Source of the DNA: Chloroflexota bacterium
GTDB taxonomy: Bacteria > Chloroflexota > Limnocylindria > P2-11E
Direction of reading: 5' to 3'
Length of the DNA: 18,143 bases
Assembly (NCBI GenBank): GCA_013695575.1
Contig: JACDAF010000062.1
Coordinates: 1 to 18,143 of the forward strand
Notes under the pieces: generated by a model
Database searches by the model: none
The model's input: only the letters and a program-made list of their open reading frames with translations
What the model was told of the DNA's origin: nothing
Part shown: positions 5,766 through 13,765 of the stretch, in pieces
Layout: each line of letters opens with the position of its first letter
How positions within the stretch are numbered: position 1 is the stretch's first letter
Position numbers and translations under genes: made by a program

Positions 5766-7912
5766 TGACGGTTTCCATGAAGGAGGATGCCCTCGTCCTC
5801 GTGACCGAGGACGACGGCAGCCTCCCGGTCGGGACCGCGACCCGCCTCGGCCTCTATTACCACGACACGCAGTTCCTCTCCGGGTTCGCTTTGCGCATCA
5901 ACGGCACCGCCCCCATCCTGCTCTCCTCGAACACCGAGCAGAACTACGTCGGCGCGTTCCAGCTGACGAACGCGGCCACGACGCTGCCCGCGGGAACGAT
6001 GCTGCCGGCGCAATCAGTGTCGATCCGCCGCACGCGATTCCTCGCCGACGGGTGGCGCGAGCGCATCGGCATCCTGAACTGCAACGCCAAGCCGGTCACG
6101 CTCCACGTCGAGCTGGAGGTCGACGCCACCTTCCTCGACATGTTCGCCGTGCGCGCGGCGGCGGTGACCGGCAACGATCCGGCGTACTGGGATCGCTACC
6201 GGACCCACCCGCGGGTCGGATCCGAGGTGCAGTGCGAGTCGATCGATGGCGGCCTGCGCCTCTCGCGCCTCGGCCGCGACGGGGTCCGCCGCACGACGGA
6301 CGTGACGACCCACCCCGCCGCCGACGCGAACCTGGGACGGACGCTCGTGTACGAGCGGAGCCTCGCGCCCCAGGCGCTGTTCACCGTCGAGCTGTCCGTG
6401 GTTCCGCGCGAGGATGGTGCTGGTCAGGAGCCGTCACCGGCCGGTTTTGACGAGGCGCTCGATGCCTTGAACGCGCGATACCGCCGGTTCCTGCGCTCCT
6501 GCACGCGGTACACCACGAGCTCGGAGTCGCTCGACGACACGCTCATCGCGCGCAGCGCGCTGGACCTTCGCGCACTCGTTGACTTCGAGGACACCGGCCC
6601 TTTCCTCACCGCGGGGATCCCCTGGTACGCGGTGCCGTTCGGCCGTGACGGGCTCATTGCGGCGTACCAGACGCTCGGGTGGAACCCGGATCTCGCGCGC
6701 GGCACGCTGCGCCTCCTCGCCCGCTACCAGGGGAAAGCGACCGACGCGTACACCGACGAGGAGCCGGGCAAGATCTTCCACGAGCTGCGCCGCGGGGAGC
6801 TGGCCCGCCTCGGCGAGATCCCGCATCGGCCGTACTACGGCACCGTCGACGCGACGCCGCTCTTCGCGCTCGTTTTCGCGGAGTCGGTGAAGTGGACCGC
6901 GGACCGCGCGCTCTGGCGCGAGCTCCTCCCCGCCGCGGAGCGCGCGCTGACCTGGTGCGACACGCTGGGCGATCTCGACGGCGACGGGTATGTGGAGTAC
7001 GGCTCGCGAGGGACCGAGCTGCGCAACCAGGGCTGGAAGGACTCCGCCGCGTCGCTCTGCGGCACCGATGGCCGGTGGACGTCGTTGCCGGCGGCACTGG
7101 TCGAGGTCCAGGCGTACGTGTACGCGGCGAAGCAGGGCCTCGCCGACCTCTACGCCGCTGATGGCGACCTCGCCCGCGCTGACGTCCTGCGCGGTCAGGC
7201 GCGGGAGCTCCGCGAGCAGTTCGAGCGCGACTTCTGGATGGAGGGCGAGAGCTGCTACGCGCAGGCGCTCGACGGCTCGAAGCAGCAGGTCCCGGCCGTG
7301 ACGAGCAACGCCGGCCACGCACTCTGGGCGGGGATCGCGAGTCCAGAGCGCGGGCGACGGGTCGCGGCGCGGCTGCTGTCCCCGGACATGTTCACCGGCT
7401 GGGGCATCCGGACACTCTCGTCGGAGTACCCGACGTACAACCCGATGAGCTACCACAACGGCTCGGTGTGGCCGCATGACAACTCCCTCATCGCGCAGGG
7501 GTTCGCGCGGTACGGCCTGCGCGACGAGGCCGCGGCGATCGTCGAGGGTCTTTTCGAGGCCGGCAAACGGTACCCGGACGCACGCGTGCCCGAGCTGTTC
7601 TGCGGGTTCGCGCGAGACCTGCGCTTCTCGTCCCGGCCGGCGGACTACCTCGTGTCCTGCATCCCGCAGGCATGGTCCGCCGGGATGAGCTTCCTCTGCC
7701 TCCGTGCGCTTCTCGGCATGGAGCCCGATCTCGAACGCAGGCGGCTGGTGGTCGATCCCGTGCTCCCGTCGTGGCTTTCGCGGATCGGCGTCGAGGACCT
7801 CGAGGTCCACGACGCGAATCTCTCGTTCTCGGTGCGGCGCGGCGCGAAGGGCATCCTGGTCACCGGCGGAGGCGACCGCATCGAGCACCGGGTGCGAGCG
7901 GCGGCATCGTGA
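5765..7912 (+). CDS. Glycogen-debranching-type glycoside hydrolase (amylo-alpha-1,6-glucosidase-like)
   Basis: The 715-residue protein has two parts. Residues 1 to about 220 match the N-terminal beta-domain of bacterial debranching-type enzymes (GDE_N_bis pattern: EDALVLVTEDDGS, then GLYYHDTQFLSGFAL). Residues 235-700 form an (alpha/alpha)6 barrel with FGRDGL (D295), YYGTVDATPLF (D362), NQGWKDS (D426), YHNGSVWPHDNS (Y563, D572) and CIPQAWSAG. The acidic residues in these motifs are the likely catalytic ones. The family is usually annotated as amylo-alpha-1,6-glucosidase, but many members have unknown substrates. Here it sits between two glycosyltransferases, overlapping one by 1 base and the other by 4. 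It may therefore hydrolyse the product of this locus rather than glycogen. Start alternatives are GTG 5765 and ATG 5777; the latter begins MKEDALVLV, which matches the family start better. Confidence 0.85.
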   Translation: MTVSMKEDALVLVTEDDGSLPVGTATRLGLYYHDTQFLSGFALRINGTAPILLSSNTEQNYVGAFQLTNAATTLPAGTMLPAQSVSIRRTRFLADGWRERIGILNCNAKPVTLHVELEVDATFLDMFAVRAAAVTGNDPAYWDRYRTHPRVGSEVQCESIDGGLRLSRLGRDGVRRTTDVTTHPAADANLGRTLVYERSLAPQALFTVELSVVPREDGAGQEPSPAGFDEALDALNARYRRFLRSCTRYTTSSESLDDTLIARSALDLRALVDFEDTGPFLTAGIPWYAVPFGRDGLIAAYQTLGWNPDLARGTLRLLARYQGKATDAYTDEEPGKIFHELRRGELARLGEIPHRPYYGTVDATPLFALVFAESVKWTADRALWRELLPAAERALTWCDTLGDLDGDGYVEYGSRGTELRNQGWKDSAASLCGTDGRWTSLPAALVEVQAYVYAAKQGLADLYAADGDLARADVLRGQARELREQFERDFWMEGESCYAQALDGSKQQVPAVTSNAGHALWAGIASPERGRRVAARLLSPDMFTGWGIRTLSSEYPTYNPMSYHNGSVWPHDNSLIAQGFARYGLRDEAAAIVEGLFEAGKRYPDARVPELFCGFARDLRFSSRPADYLVSCIPQAWSAGMSFLCLRALLGMEPDLERRRLVVDPVLPSWLSRIGVEDLEVHDANLSFSVRRGAKGILVTGGGDRIEHRVRAAAS

Positions 7913-9138
7913 CGCCGGGGACCGGTCGCCAGCGGGTGCTGCTGCTGCACTTCACGACGCCAGCCGTGCTGGGGGGCGTCGAGGGCGTCATGGGGACGCA
8001 CGCCCTCGGCCTTCGCTCGGCGGGAGCGGACGTCGCGATCGTCGCCGGTCGGGGGCGCGCGGCACCCCCGGGGATCGAGGTCATCAGGATCCCGGAGGTC
8101 GACTCACGACACCCCGCGGTCCTCGCCGTCGGCGCGGCGCTCGCGCGCGGAGAGGTCCCAGAGATGTATGGGACGCTGTGTGACCGGATCGAACGAGGGC
8201 TGCGCCCGCACGTCGACCGCGCGGACCGTGTCGTGATCCACAATGCGCTGACCCTCCACAAGAACCACGCGCTCGCGGGGGCGGTCGAGCGCCTCGCCGC
8301 GACACGCCCCGGGCGCTTCCTCCACTGGACGCACGACCTCGGCTGGACGGACGCGCAGTACAGCGGCGAGCTGCACGAGGGGGAGCCGTGGGACCGCTTC
8401 CGGCGGCCGATCCCGAACGTTCGCTACGTCGCGGTATCGACCGAGCGGCGCGACGAGACGTGCGATCTGCTCGGTCTGCCGCGCGAGAGCGTCAGCGTCG
8501 TCGTCAACGGCGTCGATGTGCCGGCGATCCTGGGGCTCTCGGAGCCGGGCGCGTCCCTGGCCCGGCGTCTCGCGCTGTACGACGCGGACCCGCTGCTTCT
8601 GCTCCCCGCGCGTCTCACGCGGCGCAAGCGGATCGAGGCGGCCATCGCGGCCACGGACGTGCTCCGCTCGCAGGGCGCGGATGCGGCTCTCGTCGTGACC
8701 GGTGCACCGGGCGCGCACAACCCCGGGAACCGGCGCTACCTGGCCGAGCTGCGCGAGCAGGCGGCGCGGGTCGAGGGAGTGCACCTCCTCTACGCGCTCG
8801 ACGTGCGGCCGAGCTATCGGCTCGTCGCCGACCTGTACGCGCTCGCGGATGCGCTCCTGTTGCCCACCGGGAACGAGGGCTTCGGCATCCCCATCCTCGA
8901 GGCGGGCCTGCACCGGCTGCCGATCGTGTGCACGGATGTGCCGGCGCTGCGCGGGCTCGCGCGCGAGGATGCGACCTACCTGCGGCCGGATGCCGATGGC
9001 GAGGACATCGCGCAGGCGATCACGGGCCGGCTTGCCGCGGACCCCGAGGCGCGGCTCCGTTCGCGCGCGAAGCGCCACAGCTGGCCACGCGTGCTTCGCG
9101 AGCGCGTCCTGCCCGTCATCCTTGAGGACGCCGCCTGA
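7909..9138 (+). CDS. GT4-family glycosyltransferase
   Basis: This 409-residue GT-B retaining glycosyltransferase has an N-terminal domain with a glycine-rich loop (LLLHFTTPAVLGGVEGVM). The donor-binding C-terminal domain carries PARLTRRKR (R235, K240) and the EX7E motif in GNEGFGIPILEAG (E323, E331). GT4 enzymes commonly use GDP-mannose, UDP-glucose or similar donors in the cytoplasm. The GTG start overlaps the preceding hydrolase stop as GTGA. Its own TGA overlaps the gpgS ATG as TGATG, so it is translated as part of the same unit. In Petrotoga a second transferase adds mannose to glucosyl-3-phosphoglycerate to make mannosylglucosylglycerate. A similar extension role is possible here, but the acceptor cannot be read from the sequence. 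Confidence 0.88.
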   Translation: MTPGTGRQRVLLLHFTTPAVLGGVEGVMGTHALGLRSAGADVAIVAGRGRAAPPGIEVIRIPEVDSRHPAVLAVGAALARGEVPEMYGTLCDRIERGLRPHVDRADRVVIHNALTLHKNHALAGAVERLAATRPGRFLHWTHDLGWTDAQYSGELHEGEPWDRFRRPIPNVRYVAVSTERRDETCDLLGLPRESVSVVVNGVDVPAILGLSEPGASLARRLALYDADPLLLLPARLTRRKRIEAAIAATDVLRSQGADAALVVTGAPGAHNPGNRRYLAELREQAARVEGVHLLYALDVRPSYRLVADLYALADALLLPTGNEGFGIPILEAGLHRLPIVCTDVPALRGLAREDATYLRPDADGEDIAQAITGRLAADPEARLRSRAKRHSWPRVLRERVLPVILEDAA

Positions 9139-10919
9139 TGCGGTGCGTTGTCGCGCTGACCGATGTCGAGCACCAGCGCGGGCTCGTGGACGTCGCGATC
9201 GCGCTCGCTGGAGCCGACGAGCTGACGCTCGCGTCGGTCATCGAGGTGCCGGAGGACGAGACCCTGGCGTCCGCGCAGACCGAGGCCCGGCGGCAGCGCC
9301 GCGCCCTGCGCGCCGTGGAGCGGCCCGGCGTCCGCGTGCACGTCACCGTCGCCCGCCGCGGCTGGGCGGCCATCGCGGAGCTTGTGGCGAGAGAGCGGCC
9401 GGATCTGCTCCTGGTGGCCTGGAGGCGCCCGGGCTCAGAGTTCCTCGGCACGACGATCGAGGACGTCCTGCGCGATCCGCCCTGTGACGTCGCGGTCGTG
9501 AAGGGCAGCTTCGCGCGCGCGAAGCGACTGCTCGTCCCGGTGCGCGGCGGACGCTACGCGCAGCTCGCGGCTGTCATTGCGGCGTCCTTCGCCCGGGCTC
9601 GCGACGGGAGCGTGACCCTGCTGCACGTGGAGTCGCGCAGCGACCACCGGCATCCGAGCATCTACCAGCTCCTCGGTGACCGCGCCTTCGACGAGCGCGT
9701 CGACCAGCTGCTGACGCGCGTCGGCGACGCGGCCCTGGTCATCGCGGAGGAGTCCCGGGCGCATGACGCTCTGGTCATCGGTGCGACCGGCCGTGAGGGG
9801 AGCGACCCGCTCGGGCCGATCGGCCGCCTCGCCGCCCGGGGCACCAAGCCGGTGCTGCTCGTGCGCACCCGCGTCCCGGTAGCGTCGAGCGTCTTCGCTA
9901 CGCGGTCGCCGCTGCCCACCGATCGTACGTCGCGCAGCCGCGCGATCGGCGAGCTCGTTGACACCTGGTTCGTCGAGAACACCTTCAGCTCGTCCGAGTT
10001 CGCGGATCTCGGGAAGCTCGTGCGCGAGAAGGAGCGTCAGGGGCTGCGGGTATCGGTCGTCCTGCCGACGCTGAACGAGGCGGCCACCATCCGAAAGGTC
10101 ATCCGCGCGGTCAGAACACGGCTCGTGGAGCGCTTCCCGCTCGTCGATGAGCTCATCGTGATCGACTCCGACTCCGAGGACCGGACACGCGAGATCGCGG
10201 AGTCGGAAGGGGTGCCCGTACACATCCACCAGCGCACGCTCACCGAGTGCGGCGCGCACCGCGGCAAGGGCGAAGCGATGTGGAAGAGCCTCCACGTGAC
10301 GAGTGGCGACATCGTCATCTGGGTGGATACCGACATCGCGAACATGCACCCGAAGTTCGTCTATGGGATCGTCGGCCCGCTCCTCCTGCATCGGCGGCTT
10401 CAATTCGTGAAGGCCTTCTACCAGCGTCCACTCCACTTCGGGCAGGAGCTGCATGCGGCCGGGGGTGGCCGCGTCACGGAGCTGATGGCGCGCCCGATCC
10501 TGAACCTCTTTTTCCCGGAGCTCTCCGGAATGGTGCAGCCCCTCTCAGGAGAGCAGGGCGGTCGGCGGGCGCTCCTGGAGCAGCTGCCGTTCTTCACCGG
10601 GTACGGCGTGGAGACGGGGCTCCTCATCGATACGGTCCAGCGCGCGGGCATCGGCTCGATCGCTCAGGTCGACATGCGGCAGCGGATCCACCGCAATCAG
10701 TCGCTCTACTCTCTCTCGAAGATGAGCTTCGAAATTCTGCAGGTCGCCCTGAAGCGCGTCGGCGAGGGCCGCGGCGTCCGCTGGGAAGAGGCGAACTCCA
10801 CCATGAAGCTCATCCTCCCCTCCGACGACGGGCGCTTGCAGCTGACGCTCGAGGACCTCGTGCCCGTCGAGCGCCCGCCGATCGCGACCGTCCCTGCGTA
10901 CCGCAGCAGCCGACGTTGA
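9138..10919 (+). CDS. gpgS: UspA-like domains fused to glucosyl-3-phosphoglycerate synthase
   Basis: In this 593-residue fusion, residues 1-115 and 125-245 resemble two universal stress protein domains (strand starts MRCVVALTD and RLLVPVRGG). The second ends in VIGATG (G215) and KPVLLVR, but the Gly-Ser/Thr end of the ATP-binding signature is degenerate. Residues from about 270 to 593, roughly 324, are a complete GT81 GpgS, the same length as the mycobacterial enzyme. Motifs are WFVENTF, LPTLNEAATI (from L309), GKGEAMWKSL (K377), VDTD (D397-D399, usually DSD), FYQRPL, GGGRVTELMARP, QPLSGE, GYGVETGLLIDT and HRNQ. GpgS transfers glucose from NDP-glucose to 3-phosphoglycerate, the first step to glucosylglycerate or methylglucose lipopolysaccharide. 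It is the fourth gene of the operon, coupled to the GT4 gene. The enzyme call is strong; the role of the UspA part is unknown. Confidence 0.92.
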   Translation: MRCVVALTDVEHQRGLVDVAIALAGADELTLASVIEVPEDETLASAQTEARRQRRALRAVERPGVRVHVTVARRGWAAIAELVARERPDLLLVAWRRPGSEFLGTTIEDVLRDPPCDVAVVKGSFARAKRLLVPVRGGRYAQLAAVIAASFARARDGSVTLLHVESRSDHRHPSIYQLLGDRAFDERVDQLLTRVGDAALVIAEESRAHDALVIGATGREGSDPLGPIGRLAARGTKPVLLVRTRVPVASSVFATRSPLPTDRTSRSRAIGELVDTWFVENTFSSSEFADLGKLVREKERQGLRVSVVLPTLNEAATIRKVIRAVRTRLVERFPLVDELIVIDSDSEDRTREIAESEGVPVHIHQRTLTECGAHRGKGEAMWKSLHVTSGDIVIWVDTDIANMHPKFVYGIVGPLLLHRRLQFVKAFYQRPLHFGQELHAAGGGRVTELMARPILNLFFPELSGMVQPLSGEQGGRRALLEQLPFFTGYGVETGLLIDTVQRAGIGSIAQVDMRQRIHRNQSLYSLSKMSFEILQVALKRVGEGRGVRWEEANSTMKLILPSDDGRLQLTLEDLVPVERPPIATVPAYRSSRR

Positions 10920-10926
10920 CGGCGCC

Positions 10927-12159
10927 GTGCGGGCCGGCGTGAGCGTCGCCGAGGAGGCCGGCCGGCTGCCCGTCGCCACATCGGAGGAGCAGCTCTCGCT
11001 GCGCAAGGGACCTGGCCAGACGCTTCTCGGGGGCATCACCCTCGCCCACTTCTCCCACCACGTGAGCAACTCGCTGCTCAGCCCGCTGCTGCCATTCATC
11101 CAGAGCGCGTTCGGACTCTCCTACGCGCAGAGCGGCTTCGCGGTCTCCGCGTTCGCGCTCTCCAATGGGCTCTCGAACGCGCCGTGGGGCCTGCTCGCCG
11201 ACCGGATCGGCGCGCGCGCCGTGATCACCGCCGGCCTCGTCCTGATGGGCGGCACCAGCGTCGCGCTCGCTCTGGCGGGATCCTACGAATGGCTGCTCCT
11301 CGCGCTCGTGGCCATGGGCGTAGTGTCCGGCAGCTACCACGGGCCGGCGGCCGCGCTCATCGCCAAGGCCTACTCGCCGTCGGTGCGCGGCGCGGTCATG
11401 GGGATGCACATCACCGGCGGGCACCTCTCCTTCTTCGCCGCGCCGCTCATCGCCGGAGCGCTCGCGAACGCGACCGGGACGTGGCGGACGCCGTACCTCT
11501 GGTTCGCACTCGCTCCCCTCGTCTGCGGCGGGGTGCTCTGGCTCGTCGCGCCGCGTCTCCACGAGCGGCCAGAGCCCGGGGACCGGTTCGCGGCGTTCCG
11601 CGAGGTCGGACGAGTCTTCCGCGACGTCGGGCCGCTCGTCTCGCTCGCGATGGCCTTCCAGGTCGGCCTATCGGCGGTGCTCGCGTTCCTCGCCCTGTAC
11701 CTCGTCGACGCGCGCGGCATCAACCCCGGCGTCGCCGCGGCGATGTTCGGCGTCCCGCAGCTCGTGGGCATGGTCGGCGCGCCGCTCGGCGGCGCGCTGT
11801 CCGACCGGTTGGGCCGTAAGGCGGTGATCCTCGCGTCGCTCGCGGCCCTCGGGCCGGCGATCTGGTCGCTCACCGCCGTTCCGAACGAGCTGCTCCTGCT
11901 GCCCCTCGGAGCGATCGGACTCGCCTTCGCGATGCGCTCGACCGTCACCGAGACGCTCGTGCTCGACAGCGCGCCAGCCGCGCGGCGAGGCACCGTGCTG
12001 GGCGCGTACTACCTGGCGAACGCCGAGATCGGCGGTATCGGCGCGCCGCTCTTCGGCCTCCTCGCATCGGCGATCGGGATCGGCGCGGCGATGTCGTATA
12101 TGAGCATGGCGCTCGTCGTGCTCTCGGGCATGGCGCTGGTGGTCGGCCGCCGGCTGTAA
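10927..12159 (+). CDS. Major facilitator superfamily transporter
   Basis: This 410-residue protein has about 12 hydrophobic helices. The MFS motif A appears in both halves: GLLADRIGARAV (D92) in the first and GALSDRLGRKAV (D293) in the second. A soluble N-terminal extension of about 30 residues precedes the first helix. It starts 7 bp after the gpgS stop on the same strand and ends the operon. The start could be GTG 10927 or GTG 10939; neither has a convincing Shine-Dalgarno. MFS carriers move small solutes across the cytoplasmic membrane by proton or solute coupling. Operon position suggests the substrate is a sugar or glycoside product of the locus, or a precursor, but no specificity motif supports this. 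Confidence 0.85.
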   Translation: MRAGVSVAEEAGRLPVATSEEQLSLRKGPGQTLLGGITLAHFSHHVSNSLLSPLLPFIQSAFGLSYAQSGFAVSAFALSNGLSNAPWGLLADRIGARAVITAGLVLMGGTSVALALAGSYEWLLLALVAMGVVSGSYHGPAAALIAKAYSPSVRGAVMGMHITGGHLSFFAAPLIAGALANATGTWRTPYLWFALAPLVCGGVLWLVAPRLHERPEPGDRFAAFREVGRVFRDVGPLVSLAMAFQVGLSAVLAFLALYLVDARGINPGVAAAMFGVPQLVGMVGAPLGGALSDRLGRKAVILASLAALGPAIWSLTAVPNELLLLPLGAIGLAFAMRSTVTETLVLDSAPAARRGTVLGAYYLANAEIGGIGAPLFGLLASAIGIGAAMSYMSMALVVLSGMALVVGRRL

Positions 12160-12170
12160 GGGAGGCGGCA

Positions 12171-12209
12171 CCGGCGAGACGCCGAACCGTTGCGGCGCCG
12201 GCGAGACGC
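12171..12209. repeat. Short direct repeat in a convergent intergenic gap
   Basis: The 12-mer CCGGCGAGACGC occurs at 12171-12182 and 12198-12209, 27 bp apart. GGGATCAA is also repeated at 12253-12260 and 12263-12270. The gap (12160-12266) separates convergent MFS and reductase genes. No clear rho-independent terminator is visible. The repeats may be incidental. Confidence 0.35.
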
Positions 12210-12266
12210 AGGGCACCCGCGAGCCGTCGCAGCCGGAGGCGCGACGGGCGCGGGGATCAAGAGGGA

Positions 12267-13082
12267 TCAATCAGGATGGAACGCCGCCACGAGGATCGTG
12301 AACGCCCGGTTGAGCGGCGCCTGGACGCCGACCCGCTCGCCCCTGTCCGCCACGGCGCCGTTGATCGCCTCCACCTCCGTGCGCCGGCCGCCCTCGACGT
12401 CCTGCAGCATCGACGAGCGGTTGTCTCCGAGCGCCGACGCGATCCGGCGCCACGCGGCCACCGCGTCATCGTCCGCGATCGGGAGGCCCGATGCCGTCGC
12501 GACTCGCGCGACCTCTCGCGCGATCCCGTCGGCGAGCGGCCCGGCTGCGCTGTGGTCCACGAGCTCGCCGTTCGTCAGCCGGAAGACCGCGCTCGTCGCG
12601 TTCATGGCGGCGTTCACCAGGAGCTTCTGCCAGACCGACCGGAGTGGATCCGGAACGCGCGCAACAGTCATCCCCCCGTCCTCGAGGGCTCGGGCGAGCT
12701 CGTCGAGGCGGGGATCGTTGCCAAGCTCGACGCGCCCCGGACCGGTCGCGAAGAGCGAGCGGTCGGGACGCAGCGCAGCGCCGACGTAGATGACGCCGGC
12801 GGCCGCGCGCTCCGCTCCGATGCGCGCGGCCAGTGTCTCGAGATTCCCGAGGCCGTTCTGGATCGTGAGCGCCAGCCCGCCCGGTGCGAGCACACGCGCC
12901 GACTGCTCGGCGGCCCACCCGGTGCCGAACGTCTTCGTGCAGACGATCGCGACGTCCACGGGCCGCTCACCGTCGCGGAGCGGGCTGCGTGTGCGGTCGA
13001 CCTCCACGATCTCGGCACGCCCGTCGAGCGCGCGCTTCACGACGTGGCCGATCGCCCCCATGCCGACGATCGCCACGCGCAT
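12267..13082 (-). CDS. panE: 2-dehydropantoate 2-reductase-like (ketopantoate reductase family)
   Basis: This 271-residue NADP-dependent reductase begins MRVAIVGMGAIG, the Rossmann GxGxxG loop at residues 7-12. VCTKTF and IQNGLGN follow, then the C-terminal helical domain with WQKLLVNAAMNA, the Lys and Asn pattern used for catalysis and substrate binding in ApbA/PanE. PanE reduces ketopantoate to pantoate in pantothenate synthesis. The ATG start overlaps the upstream HAD stop as TGATG, and GGGAGAGGG lies 4 nt upstream, which favours this start over a GTG 15 nt earlier. Finding it 1.5 kb from a coaD-coaX-coaBC operon supports a pantothenate/CoA role. However, the ApbA/PanE family includes members with other 2-oxoacid substrates, and the one-domain sequence match does not separate them. 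Confidence 0.8.
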   Translation of the reverse strand: MRVAIVGMGAIGHVVKRALDGRAEIVEVDRTRSPLRDGERPVDVAIVCTKTFGTGWAAEQSARVLAPGGLALTIQNGLGNLETLAARIGAERAAAGVIYVGAALRPDRSLFATGPGRVELGNDPRLDELARALEDGGMTVARVPDPLRSVWQKLLVNAAMNATSAVFRLTNGELVDHSAAGPLADGIAREVARVATASGLPIADDDAVAAWRRIASALGDNRSSMLQDVEGGRRTEVEAINGAVADRGERVGVQAPLNRAFTILVAAFHPD

Positions 13083-13747
13083 CAGGCCCTCTCCCACGCG
13101 GGCATGATCTCGGCGATCGTTCGCCGGAGCGGGGAGAGGTCCGGGATCACGCGCGTCGGCGCGGTCACGAGCTCCTCACCGTGACGGTCCACGAACACCG
13201 TTCGGAACCCGAGCGCCGCGGCAGGCCGCATGTCGTGGTACTGGCTCGCGCCGACATGGACGACGCTCGCGCTGGTGACGCCTGAGTCGCGGAGGAAGCG
13301 CTGCCAGTGCCCGGGCGCCGGCTTGTAGCTGCCGCAGTCCTCGGCGGTGATCGCGAGATCGGGTCTCTGGCCGAGCGCCTCGATCGAGTGATCGAGCAGA
13401 TCGCGATCGACGTTGGAGAGGATCGCCAGGCGATGGCCGCGCGCGCGCAGCTCCTCGAGCGCCGCCGTCACCTCCGGGAAGGGGCGCCACGACGGCAGCG
13501 ACGCGAGGAGCGGGGACGGCGCGTCGACGCCGTGCTCGCGAAGCAGTGCGGTTCCCGCGCGGTCGAGGATCTCCCGGTACGAGAGGTAGCGCTCGCCCTC
13601 GACGGAGGCCTCGATCTCGATGTAGCGCTTCGCGAGCGCGCGGCGGTCGACCGCACGCGGCAGGAGCGGCGCGATCGCGTCCGCGACCCCGCTCTCCCAA
13701 TCGATGAGCGTGCCGTAGCAGTCGAAGGTGACCCAGCTGTCCGCCAC
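13082..13747 (-). CDS. HAD-superfamily hydrolase (haloacid dehalogenase-like)
   Basis: All four HAD motifs are present in 221 residues: motif I VTFDCYGTLIDWESG with nucleophile D9, motif II ILSNVD, motif III Lys in SYKPAPG, and motif IV VHVGASQYHDMRPA. The FDxYGTLID start and the following helical cap place it with the type II haloacid dehalogenase-like group. Characterised members cleave 2-haloacids or small phosphates. The GTG start at 13745-13747 gives a normal N-terminus. It is the promoter-proximal gene of a two-gene unit with the ketopantoate reductase, overlapping it by one base. It diverges from the GNAT gene with 18 bp between starts. It does not look like the HAD-IIB type of mannosyl/glucosyl-3-phosphoglycerate phosphatase. 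Substrate is unknown. Confidence 0.88.
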   Translation of the reverse strand: MADSWVTFDCYGTLIDWESGVADAIAPLLPRAVDRRALAKRYIEIEASVEGERYLSYREILDRAGTALLREHGVDAPSPLLASLPSWRPFPEVTAALEELRARGHRLAILSNVDRDLLDHSIEALGQRPDLAITAEDCGSYKPAPGHWQRFLRDSGVTSASVVHVGASQYHDMRPAAALGFRTVFVDRHGEELVTAPTRVIPDLSPLRRTIAEIMPAWERA

Positions 13748-13752
13748 GCCGA

Positions 13753-13758
13753 TATCGT
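13753..13758 (+). promoter_or_regulatory. Putative -10 element (TATCGT) of a leaderless promoter
   Basis: TATCGT is followed by exactly 7 nt and then the ATG of the GNAT gene, with no Shine-Dalgarno between. It lies in the 18-bp gap between two divergent genes and overlaps the palindrome GATATC (13751-13756). Any -35 for this gene must lie inside the HAD coding sequence. Confidence 0.45.
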
Positions 13759-13765
13759 GCGTCAG

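Noticed and set aside
12160..12266. Rho-independent terminator or CRISPR-like repeats in the convergent gap
   Set aside because: There are only two 12-bp repeats, no array, and no stem followed by a T-run.
13082..13747. HAD protein as the missing glucosyl-3-phosphoglycerate phosphatase
   Set aside because: GpgP/MpgP enzymes are HAD-IIB or phosphoglycerate-mutase-like. This one has dehalogenase-type FDxYGTLID and cap features and is coupled to a ketopantoate reductase.
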